Source: Periplaneta americana
Lineage: Eukaryota; Arthropoda; Insecta; Blattodea; Blattidae
Direction of reading: 5' to 3'
Assembly (NCBI RefSeq): GCF_040183065.1
Contig: NC_091125.1
Span: 129,177,121 to 129,241,120, forward strand
DNA: 64,000 bases
Position numbers and translations under genes: made by a program. The notes below the pieces were generated by a model. It did not search any database. It was not told the origin of the DNA and worked only from the letters and a program-made list of their open reading frames with translations. Below are positions 35,862 through 48,640 of this stretch, piece by piece. The stretch's first letter is position 1, and each line of letters begins with the position of its first letter.

Positions 35862-38800
35862 ATTTTGCAAATAGCAAGGCAATTATATTCATGAACCTAA
35901 GGTGTATCTTGATCTCAAGATCTCTGAACACTTACAAAAATATGTAAACGGGCAATCTAACGATTCGGTTATTAGGCCTACCCTATGATCATAGGTCTGG
36001 TATTTGCTAGTTTGCACTTCATCAGATTCTTCCATTTGAAAATCCCTTTCTTATAGAATTTCTTTCTAATGGAATTGTAAAAGGTAAAAGGTAAAGGTAT
36101 GCCCGTAACATGCCATGAAGGCATTTGGGGGGCATGGAGGTAGAGCCCCATGCTTTCCATGACCTCGGCACTAGAATGAGGTGGTGTGGTCGGCACCACG
36201 CTCTGACCGCCTTTTACCCCCGGGAAAGACCCGGTACTCAATTTTATAGGAGGCTGAGTGAACCTCGGGGCCGTTCTGAAAGTTTGGCAACGAGAAAAAA
36301 TCCTGTCACCACCTGGGATCGAACCCCTGACCTTCCAGTCCGTAGCCAGCTGCTCTACCAACTGAGCTACCCGGCCACCCAATGGAATTGTAACTTGTGT
36401 AATTAAGAATTTCTTTTCTTATTGCCTATGCTAGGTTTATTGAATGACGAGATTTAGAGGAATTTTGCTGGTGAAAGTGCTTGTTCGTATGAATTTATTC
36501 GTTTTATTCAATTGTTAAAATCATTTGAAATATTCGAAATGTTAAGAAAATCATTCGAATGATTTCTGCGTAAGCAACCGAAAAGCTTCGGTTCTCACTG
36601 TAAAAAAAAGCGCTCTTTAAATGGCAAGCGATTTGTCCTTGAGCGCCTCGCGACCAGTGTCCAATGAGAAGGAGCGAAAAGAAAAAAAGTAGGCGCTCTT
36701 TATGCATGGAGCAGTAAGGTTCCACAAATATTAGTGTCCACTGGCTGTTTCGTAATTCGCATCCCACTTGAAATGTAAGTTGCAGCTGACATGATGATTA
36801 CACCATCCATGATATTACCGTATTTCTTCCTTATTTAACGTTTGTCCATTGTCACTGTATTGTCAGTGAATTCATTTCAGTACCAGTATTCAATTAGTAA
36901 GCACGAATTTCAAACTGAAAGACGCTAGTAGCAATGTGCGCATTAAAGCTCCTCTGTCCTCGACAGTGCATTGAATCAAAGATTGCATTCGAAATAAGTG
37001 ATAGGCCTATTCCAGCAACCAAAAAACTTCTCTTAATTTTTACAGAATTATAATTTTCGAATGATTTGATTTGAAACATATATTTCAGTAATCGAATATC
37101 CATTCGACTGCAAAAATCATTAGATTGTTCCCAACACTAATTCTTATGTTATTGCATTAAGAATTCGATTCTCCGCTGGGTGAATGGATACATTCCCAAT
37201 TTTCTGCTTTTTCTCATGTTAATTCGATATGCAGCTTCGAGACGGTACTTCTGTAGCTATTAGGTTTACGCAGTATATAAAAAAAAACTTTCATTACGTT
37301 GCAGTGTGTGAAAGTTTCAACTAATATTTTTAAGAATATTATTTGTCTTGTACTTACCCACAAGTTTCATATACTTGAGTTTTGAATTTTACTAATGTAA
37401 TTAAATATAAATATAATGTACTTGTCTTGCTATTGGCAAAATAATAATAATAGTATTAATAATACTAAAGATTAAGCCTTGTCATTCAATAAACCTAGCA
37501 TAGGCTAATAAGAAACATATCTCAGTATAATTCTAACTACAGCTTGTGTAGGGCTTTGAAAATAAGTGTCTAGCTTTGCTAATATAATGTAATTAAATTA
37601 ATCAATTTGCAAATACATATTGTCATGTTTTAACAGTTGGATCTTCGTAAGAGGTCATAAGAATCATCTAATTTCTTGCACAAATGTTAACTTGTACTAA
37701 TACAGGATGATTCAGTAAAAGCGTGCAAAAATTAAACAGGAAACAGGAAAACCTCTACAAAACATTTAGAAATAAGGAACTTGGGTCTGTGAAGTCAGAT
37801 TAAGGAGATGTACGTCTATATCTTTGTTTTCCATATTATCGACATTTATTATTTGAATTTTTTAGCTTGTTCTTTACGTTTATTTACAAATTATTATTTG
37901 CATTTGTTCGCACTTATAATTTGTTTTTATTTACATTTGAAATTACTTTCATAGTATTTATTTTACAAATCTAAGTTAACAATGTAGCCCACTATTATGT
38001 ACGTCACATGTGTTCGAAATGACTGCCATCAACATCTAGTATTTACTGTTAATATTAATATTTATTATCTACATTTACTTTTACATCTATTATTTCCATG
38101 TAGACAATTCATCATGTTTCGTCTTATGATGAAGGATGAGTGGAACGGAGAAAAATTCTCTCCGGTACCGGGATTTGAACCCGGGTTTTCAGCTCTACGT
38201 GCTGACGCTCTATCCACTAAGCCACACTGGATTCCCATCCCGATGTCGGATCGAATCCTCTCAGTTTAAGTTTCACCTCTTCGGTACATCGTAATAATAT
38301 ATGTTTCGTCTGGTGACCCATTATCCTCAAGGTCGTTCTGCCTATCGTATTTACATTGTCACATTACAAACATGATACGAGGCAACGACAGGCCCTTTGA
38401 TACCATTCGAAGAGTTAATCACAATGAGTGCAGTAGGTACGATGTTATCTCAAATTTGTAAACGATATAAACATAATTTTAAAGTATAAAGAAATGTAAA
38501 TAAATGTAAATAATAAGTGAAGAGTCCACTGCAAGAATGATGGATGTCACTTTCTTGTCGAAAATGAACCAAGACTGTCAATGCATAGCTTAAGACATAT
38601 AGAATGTACATAGAGAGTTATATGGCATTAACACTGATAGTCATTGTCCAGTAATGATCGCAAAATCACAGCTAGGCCTAAGCTTTGAGCGCTATGCATC
38701 TCAAACTTTCAATTGCTTCTCCTGAAAAATGTATTCCAAATGACATCCATCATTTTTGCAGTGGACTCTTCAAGTGTAAATAATAATTGCAAATACGTGT

Positions 38801-41800
38801 AAATAACAAGTGTAAATAGGCCTAAATTTAAATAATAAGTGTAAATAACAAGTGTAAATACATAAAAATAACAAGTGTAAATAAATGTAAATAACAAGTG
38901 TAAATACATGAAAATAACAAATGTAAATAAGTGTAAATACATAAAAATAACAAGTGTAAATAAATATAAATAACAAATGAAGAATACAGGGGAAAACCTG
39001 ATGAGTCGCATTTTACTCTTTTTACAGGAGAGCGAGTTAAAAGTTTCGAGATCTATTATATTCTATTGTCTTTGAGTTATCAGTATTCAAATTTCTTTGT
39101 CTAATGAGGCTGATAAACTATACAATCTACACTGCTTGAGCTATTACATGATATCTGAAACAGAAAATCAATAATTGTGGACTTGCCAAGTTTTTCCCCT
39201 GTGCTCTTCAAGTGTAAATAAATGTAAATAATAAAAGTCGGTAATGTGGAAAACAGAGACGGTGATAGACATATATATCCTTAATCAGACTTCGCAGACA
39301 CAAAGTTCTCTTTTGTAGAGCGTAATCTATTTCCTATTTAATTTTTGTACGCTTTTACTGAATCCTCTGTACACTAATAAACTTGAAAGACTTCGACTTG
39401 TAACCAATTTTCCCCCAGAAATGACAAGCTATCAGAGTTCGCTTTGTGAATCATCTCTGTTACAAATTATTGCCCGTGATTTGCTACTTTCTTTTTCGTG
39501 AAATAGGGTTTTGGTAAAACTCGGTATTGCTCGGTGCCTTATCTGTGCTAGAGAGAAGGAAGACAAGATATCACACAATATTCCTGTTAAATGTGAGATT
39601 CAAAATATAATTCAGAACCCTGTGTGCACAATAACTGATCTAAAGAGAATATACCTTGTTAAATCTTAGGAAGACGCAGGGCGTTGCTTTGTGGTAACCG
39701 AAGTAATTCTCTTTCACGCAGGGAAACCACTTAGAGATGTCTTGAATGCAGACTTTCCCGGGTTTGGGCGGCTTCTCGAAGTCACACTCCACAGAGTTGT
39801 TGGATGGCTTCAGGTAAGCTGTAACATTTGGAAGTCTGTTAGAATGATACCATAATGAACATGTTTACTAAATAGTAAGCTTCTTTCATTTCTCAATTAT
39901 TTGTGAAACATGTTTAGTTAGCATTTTTTCCTAACAAAGTAATTTCTCAAACGCACTTTTCTTCCTACGTTCGCAAATGACAGTTTCAAGAAGAAGAGTG
40001 GCATAGTCTATTACATTCGACGTGTCTCCCTCTGCCGTAAAATAGATGACACATTTTTCATTATACATTTACGTGTTTCGTAACAATTCATTTCGTTAAC
40101 AATTTAACAATGCTATTTCTTATATAAAAATTATACTATTTATTGCAACCTAAATAAGAACATAACATTTCAACTTCGTAATTGAATACACTCTTTTAAC
40201 ACTTAGGCCAATATAATGATAAAATTTGATTTCCTGCATTGTAGCGAAAGACAAGTTTGTAATCCCAAAGTTAAAATATATTACATTAATCATTAGATAA
40301 CTTGTATAAACAAAAGCCGCCCTAAATAAGGGTTCGATAGATCGGCCTACTAATAAATTCATAAAGAATAATAAGTAAACAAAACAATTTTGTGACACTT
40401 GGAAAGAAAAAGAAAAAAAACATTAAGATAAGAAAACGTAGGAAATCATTTACAATAAAAATTTTGTTGGGTACAAATGATTACTAATTATAGCTAAGGA
40501 TGATTTTAACACGTGAGATCCTATGGCATCAATCGTTGCATCAGAAATTTTGTATTGTTTAAGTTGATTTAAAGTTTCACGTGGGATCGTGCCACGGGCA
40601 CCGAACATGAGCCCAAAAACTGTCCAATGTGTAATGTGGTATTGTGCTCCAAGATGCTGACAACAAGGCTCATATATGACTTGTTTTTCACAACACATCT
40701 CTTGTGGCTGTTGCTCGTGCATCTCGAAACGGATTGTGGGATCAAGAATGACACCCTTATCCTTCTGCCGATCAATTATGATGATATCAGCCCGTCTAGT
40801 AGAGCGATCAGAAGAGACGCAACCAACCTCCTCATAAACCTCATAGGAAGCATTCTGACGGATTGAAGCTGCGATGAGAGAACGAACGAGAATATAGAAA
40901 TTCATAAACAACAGTTGTCTGAAACATTCAGTTAAAATACAGTTAAAATCTTCGGTTTATATACATTTCTCAAGGCAGATTCCGCCTCCTTTTCAGTAGC
41001 AATAGAATTACCTTGTGAGACTAAACTTAAAAATAAACTCATGGAAATATTCTTACGTGACAGAGATATTTGAATGGTATAATTTAATGGTACAATTTAA
41101 AATTAAATTTAATTCACAATTTCTTTCATAAAAATTGATCCATTAAATTATATCACACCTCTGATTGAGGTTCTGGCTGATATGTACATCTATTATCAGG
41201 TAGTACATCTCACTTGAACAATTGTTTGCACGCATCTGAAGTCTGACTAGTGGAATATGTAGCTAATCGACGATTGTATGCAATGGAGGGGAAAAGGAAC
41301 TGGCCACCCTATCTCATTTCCTGGCCTAGTTGCTTCATGAATGATGCCTTATTGGTGTCACTTATGAGGTTCAAACCTGTCTTAGGACAGTTGACTAAAC
41401 AACAACAAATTATATCATTCAAATAACTTTATCACGTAAGAATATATCCAAAAGTTCATTTTCTAATTTAGTAATAGGCTATAAGATAATTATATTACAG
41501 TGACTAATTGTACTAAAGATGAAGCAAAGATGTATAGAAACTGAAGATTTTAACTGTATTTTTGACTATGTTCAGGTAACTGTTGTTTATGAATGTTTAT
41601 AATTTTAATGACCAATGCAAATTTACATGTGAACACGGTATGAAATAAATTTGACCTTATTTGTCCATCTCTGATACATAATATACGTAACGTGTTTTAC
41701 TTCTATTAAATTAATTTAAGTTAGATATTTTACGACGCTGTATCAAGTAGCCTACTGGGTTATTTAGCGTCGATGGAATTGATGATAGCAAGATGGTATT

Positions 41801-44800
41801 TGGCTAGATGGGGCCAAAGGTGATCAGCGATCACAAAAGTGTTACTTAACAGTTAACTTTAAAGGCTGGTCCACAATAAACCGGGAACGGAAACGACAAT
41901 GAGAAAGAGAACGGAAGTATTGTTAAAATAAATGTATTTAAATGTCAGCATTCACAATTAACTTCACGTTCCCGTTCCCGGGCTGCGGCAAACTTCTCGT
42001 TAATTGTGAATGCTCACATTTAAATACATTTATTTTAAGATTATTTCCGTTCTTGTTTTTGTTGTTTCCGTTTCCAGCCTTTATTTCTGCTATTTCAGCT
42101 GATTTATAAGTTAGTCTATAGTTTTGAAATCAAAAGCGTTGACTCTCATTTTCTATCTTGGCTTTTTTCTTCGGCCTCACTAGACGGAAATACGTTGAGG
42201 CTTCTGTGACGTAGCTAGCCGCGACACCGGCCCTCTTTGGCTGGCAGGTTTTTCGAGGGCCGGATCCGAAATGAATCCTTGCGCCATACATGCGACGATT
42301 GTTGTAGTCCGACAGGCGACTTGAGTGGCCTTCGTGAATCCGCCCTGCCTCCATCCTCAGAAGAGTGCCTAATAAGTTTCAGGGCCCGGAACCCCAAGCC
42401 CTTCCTATGTCAGCATCGGAAACTCATACTATCCCCAAGACTTCACCCCAGTCTATTTTTAACTATTGCAGATGATAGATGAAATGAGGGGAAGATGGAG
42501 AGTTGATGAAATAAAAAAAGAAACGGAGTAGAACGTATTAAAATCACTACAACCGTTGCTTTGTCGAACCTGGTTCTCCTGGATGGAGACGCGGCTACTG
42601 TCTGAATGCACTATTCTCACATTCCACTGGAGAATGGAGCTCAAAAGCCTTATTTACATGCGTGACAGTGTTTTATTTCTGCATACAGTACCTCTCGTGG
42701 CTTCTTCCATGACTTTGGTCCACCCCAAGTACCTGTCGGGGCTGATACTGAAGTGGATGAGCGTGTCTTCTCCATCCTTGTCAGGGGGCCCGTAGCGCAG
42801 ACCTACAAACATAAACGACATTTTGAATTATCGGATTGCAAAACACGGTACTCGATGTATAATCGATAGAATAGACCCCTGACAGTCCAATGCAACGAAA
42901 TCCACCTTGTGATTTTGAGTAGGCCTACTTAGACTGTTATTTATGAATGTATGCTGATGCTAATTGCTGTTAAAAGTGCTTTGTGATTGTTAGAAGAATG
43001 TTTGCCGAAATATGAAAATATAACATAATTCTTTCAGTGCTAAAATATCTTCGGAATCGTGTAGGACTATTTTAAAAAAACTACAAATAATGCCCATGGC
43101 TTGTCAGTATATCTTTTCATTAAAAATCTTCCTCGTATGTAATCGTGAAAACTTTGTAACTAATTCAACAGTTCATAGCATAAATACACGTCAAAAAATG
43201 ACTTTCATACTCCAGCGGCAAGTCTATCATGGTATCAAAAAGGAGTGCGTTATATGGCAGTAAAAATTTTTAATAGCCTCCCTATCGATATAAAAAATGA
43301 AACTCAAAACATAAAATTATTTAGGGCCAAATTAAAGAAGTACCTAATTTCTCACGTCTTCTATTCTGTAGGTGAATTCATGACATTCAACAAAACTTCA
43401 TGAAACTAATACTAAAACTTTGTGTTGTACTAGTAGACTATATTGTAAATCTCGTCTGTATATATTTCATCTAGACTGTGACTATAAATTAAAATTTTAT
43501 AATAGTATTAAGTTTTTTGTCTTGTTCCATATTCTAGCTGTAAGCAATGTATGAATACCATAGAATGTTAATAAATACAATACAATACAGTAGAACCCCG
43601 ATTATCCGTCACCCTATTAACCGATTGTTGGATTATCCGTCTGTCATTCTCTCCTTTGTCCTTACTGTTCGAGTGACCTGTTTAATTTCTCTGCAAAATG
43701 TCTTCCAGAAGTGCCAAAAGAATACATGTTGTGCTAAGTATCGAAGAGATGTGCATATAATTGAGTGGTTTAGGAAAAGAGGAACTGTGGTTCATCTCAC
43801 ATCGGAATACAAGGTTTGAGTTACAACTGTGCGAGGTTTAATAAAAAACAAGGATAAAGTGTATAAATTACTTAAATCTATAACATGAGACCTATAGGCC
43901 TACTTTTCCTATCTTTCCACAGAAATCCATCATAGAAAGTTTCCTTGACTCTTAGAAACCAGTCATTGACATTCATTCATTGTGTTCTGTCACTGCAAAC
44001 CCAGCATTCTCGAGTCTTTCCTATTTTCTGCCTTCCTCTTAGTCTCCGCATATGATCCATTTATCTTAATGCCGTCTATTATTTGATATCTTCTGCCCCG
44101 AAATCTTCTCTCGCTCACCATTGTTTCCAGTGAATCCTTCAGTAGGCAGTTTCTTCTCAGTCAGTGACCCAGCCAATGCCTTTTTCTCTTCCTGATCAGT
44201 TTCAGCATTATTCTTTCTTCACCCACTCTTTCTAACAGAGTTATTATACTTAAAACTTCTGTCCACCACCTGTGTTAAAACACATGCCCACGGAGCAAAT
44301 TACGAAACTGCATTATGCAACACTTAATTTATTAAAGTCTTCTATGGTACGGATTATCCGATTTTTACGATTAACCGTTCAACCCACCCCCTTCATTACC
44401 ACGGATAATAGAGGTTCTACTGTACAATACAATCTTCGTTCCTAAACAATTTAGTTATCACTTATTCTGAAGTAATGATCCATAATATCACAATCTCACA
44501 TCCGCGAGGATAATCATGATTAACAAGAGCAGCCTTTCGAGTAGCGACTAGGCTCACAACTTTACATGGAAACTGGATCTAACATCCTCTCACGTGCGGC
44601 ACACTGTAAAACATATTAGGCCTACCCGCACGCCTACAGATCAATTTAACTTGTGGCGTTTTGTGCCGCACTGCCGGTCTAATTTATGCACTTTTCTCAA
44701 GAGTTGTACAGGATCTGTTTGCTTTCCAGGAATATATGTGGGCAAGCTGTCTTGGAAGCCGTGAAGTATTTACGCGGACTTGACCCACTTTAAACTTTAT

Positions 44801-46511
44801 TTCCAGCTTTCCTGTTTATTTTTCGTTCTTCACGCAATTAGGCACGAAGATGATAGCGGATATTCCTGTTCTCCCTCACGGTCTTTTATTTTATTTTTTC
44901 ATTTGTGTGTCAGTCTCTGAGTTACAAGAGTATAAATGTCTGAATCTGAACTGCAGAAGTCATTATTTTCATTCAGTTTAGATGTGATCATCATATTTTT
45001 CATTATCGCCACATTTATCATCGCCGTCATAATCATCATCATCCATCCTTAAGTCCCATTCCGGCGAGTAAATATAGACCTACACAGAATCCATCTTTTT
45101 CAGGCTTATCCAACACCTCTTTACAACTCTGGATTTCAGATGTAGGATTATTTTGACTGAATTTTGTTCAGTCTAATTTTCTGGATTATTTCTTTAGGCC
45201 TACTATTTCCGTATAATACATGCATACATTCATACATGCATAGTGTACAAATACGGAAATAAAATTTGAAACTCCCTTATTGCATGTTTCGGTTACAACA
45301 CAGTGTGCACGTGCAATAAACAAAAGCCCCTTTATACATGCTACTTGTGGACAGTCGTGAGAAATTGTTGCCTACATACAGGTGGACTTCCATCAAGACT
45401 CGCTCCAAATTTTAATTCCGTATCTGCACACATACGCTCATGCACACGCGCACGCGCGCGGAATTAAAAAATGGGCCGAGTCTTGGTAGCAGTTAGAGAT
45501 GAACAACGATCGAGAAAACGAGACTAACAGCGCCCGCAAAGCCGAAAACCCGCACGACAATGTTGTATTACATCGCGTCGTTGACGTAAAGACTGGTTGT
45601 GAGTGTTTTGAGACTCAATATTGATGAGTCCCGACATACCGAAGTCAAGCAGCCTTGAATCGCCAGTTGTTTATACCTGATTGAACCTTTATCTACTTTG
45701 GCAACTGTTATATATGAAGAGTTCACTGCAAGAATGATGGATGTCACTTTCTTGTCGAAAATGAACCAATACTGGCAATACATAGTTTAAGACATATAGA
45801 ATGTACATAGAGAGTTATATGGCATTAACACTGATAGTCATTGTCCAGTAATGATTGGAAAATCACAGTTAAGCTTTGAGCGCTAAGCATTTCAAACTTT
45901 CAATTGCTTCTCCTGAAAAATGTATTCCAAATGACATCCATCATTCTTGCAGTGGACTCTTCACATGTATAAACAATCAAGTAGCCTATTTGAAACATCA
46001 TCTCTACCTTTCAGTGTCTAATAATCCGTTCCCCAATCTTTATTTAATTACTAGGCTCTTATTAAAAGGCTAAGAATTTTCTTTTCATACCTTGAAGATC
46101 AAGTGTGCAATCTCAAGTAAAAAGATATTAATGTCATGTTTTATGTTTCTTAGAAATGCAAATTATTTGAGAATTGTTTTTTTTTAATTTATATAATCAT
46201 AGGTAATATCATATAATAGAACCAGAATATTTTGAAACTAAGATACTGTTCTGTTTTGTCTTTTTGTCTCATTTAAAAATTTATGTTATTTATTTCAATG
46301 ATGTATGTTATTCAAAGTTACGAAATCTTTCCACGCCGACCAAATGCTATTTCGAGAATGATGAGCGAGACTCGAAGCGCACGAGAATGACGAGCCGAGA
46401 CTCGAAAGACAAATGCAACGAACACAGCGAGTGAGAGCGGCAGTTAGTTTTGTTCATCTCTAGTAGCAGTCCTCTTCTATGTAGGCAACAAGCTTCGCAA
46501 GACTGTCCTAC

Positions 46512-46552
<41 letters not shown>

Positions 46553-46806
46553 CATAATCTTAATATTATCTTTAGTTAATTATTAGGGAGGCATGTCAGT
46601 AATACTACTTATCTGTAAACTGACAGTGTTCAGAATAATAATTATTTTTGCTTTTTAACTCTGCTTACATGTTCATTATCCAACTTCATTTTTAAAAACG
46701 TTTCAGAGCTACTTAAAGATTACCTTATCATTGCCAAAGATCTGTCGATTTCTACACTGTTGGGTCCGTTATGTACAAGTAGAAGTAACTGGAGGTAGTC
46801 ACCCGA

Positions 46807-46858
<52 letters not shown>

Positions 46859-47694
46859 TATTATTATTATTATTATTGTTGTAACTAGAGACGAGAATTT
46901 CATACACTATAAAATCCCAAAATATGCATGCATTCATGCGCTATCAAACTATTAAATACGCACGATCAAGCGAAAAATAAATTAAAATATGCACTTTCAT
47001 TTTTGTTCCAAATTTCTTATTTCACTTCACTTTTTTGCACGTTAACTAACATCATTTCTAAATTGATTTCTGTGAGGTTTCTGCGCTTGTCAGTCAATAT
47101 GTTTTTGTAGGCAGAATGATCTCTCTACATTGCAAGAAGTTATGGGTGCAAACTTGAATGAACCTTTTTCTGTTACTTGGTTTTTTTTTTCTTTCCCTTC
47201 TTCAATCCTGATTCCTGAAACTAAAATGAGAGTTATAATAGTCGAGAAACTGAGGTGTTCACTCAAAACCATTAACATATGCATTTAAACTGAATATAAT
47301 ATTATATTATATGCATTATTAAGCTAGAAATTGCTGAAATATGCATTATGCATGATTTTATCCCCAAAAAGGCCAAAACATGCAAATATGCACGGAAGAC
47401 GTACACATATTTTTAGAACTGAAAAGTAACGAAATGGATGAGTACGAAGTTTGACATATGTCCTATGTTCCTATAAAAACATGCATTTGCTTGAGATTCT
47501 CGTCTCTATAACAATATTCTCCTGAACACAAACGCTGTGAAATGCTGAAATCTCATGACAACAATGTAATCGAAAATATTTAGCGGTAGAACATACAAGC
47601 TAATAAAATTATGAAAATTGAAAAAAAAATACACAAATAAAAAATAATTAGCATGCTGTTCCAAAATAATGCGTAAACTTGTTTACAGAGATTG

Positions 47695-47756
<62 letters not shown>

Positions 47757-48557
47757 ACTTCGACCGGCCAGAGGCCGTTTTCCAAAGTATCTATTTTTGT
47801 TTTCTGTTTGTTTACCTTTGTTTCCTTTGTTTTTACTTATACTAATACAATCACAACACCCATGCCCGAGGCGGGACTCGAACCCACAACGCTTCGGACC
47901 AAGCGATAGGGACATGCCGTGCCCCTACCGCTTGAGCCATCCGGGCCGGCATTTCTATATTAAGTCGTCATTCTCCGAGAATCCTTGTCCTGTCACGTGA
48001 CATGCCATTTGAGGTTGTTTACTCAACACGCTACCCCAGCTGAATGAGCACTCCAAGCTGGGGACTACTCAGTTCTCGATGATTTTTTATTCAAATTTTT
48101 ATTTCGAAACATTACACTTAGTAGGGGGAGTTAATATTTTGTATTTGTCTATCTTATATGAATATCTAATAATGTACGATGTTTGAAGGGAGGTTTCGAC
48201 GTGAGCTCATTAACAGTTACCTTGTGAGACAGACTTTACCCAGGAGATATCAGATATCTGAACATAAGTAAAATATCAGGTTTTAAATAAACCTGAAGAT
48301 AGGGGGTACAGTGGTCCATTCTGAAGTCTACGCTGAGAAGATCCTAATATGGGGCTCGTAATTCAAATTAGATTTAATTAATTAATTCAATCCTGCCACA
48401 CACGAACCATAGCTGAGCGTTATGCCAGATAAGGTTGTTCGTAAGCAATGCGTCAGCTCAGTTGTACTACCTATCTACTTGCGTCTAGGGCTATTCAATT
48501 TTCTGATATTTTACTTGAGCTTCAGTTTCACAACCTTACAGTTATTATGACAAGATT

Positions 48558-48640
<83 letters not shown>

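Larger units (their letters stand above)
38470..39235 (+). repeat. Degenerate tandem repeat of about 10-15 bp
   Basis: Units of the type AACAAGTGTAAATA interrupted by two MITEs. The short frames through it are low-complexity. Confidence 0.75.
37703..39369. mobile_element. Tc1/mariner-like TIR element, 1.67 kb, with nested insertions
   Basis: The left end CAGGATGATTCAGTAAAAGC follows TA. The right end is its inverse (GCTTTTACTGAATCCTCTG) followed by TA. The arms are similar over about 190 bp. No transposase; the interior holds a SINE, two MITEs and a GTGTAAATAA-type tandem array. Confidence 0.75.
45349..46508. mobile_element. Foldback element interrupted by a hAT
   Basis: The left arm GGACAGTCGTGAG...TTGTTGCCTACATA is the inverse of the right arm TATGTAGGCAACAAG...AAGACTGTCC. 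Inner GACTCG/CGAGTC arms also pair. It would be about 183 bp without the insert. Confidence 0.65.

Noticed and set aside
38160-38234. A tRNA gene on the minus strand
   Set aside because: A and B boxes are good, but the acceptor stem does not close and a SINE body follows; it is called a SINE. The same applies to the heads at 35740-35803, 36300-36380, 47870-47952 and 8353-8440.
42130-42482. Overlapping ORFs near the 42692 exon
   Set aside because: Three frames are open at once and none resembles a known protein; they probably reflect locally higher GC.
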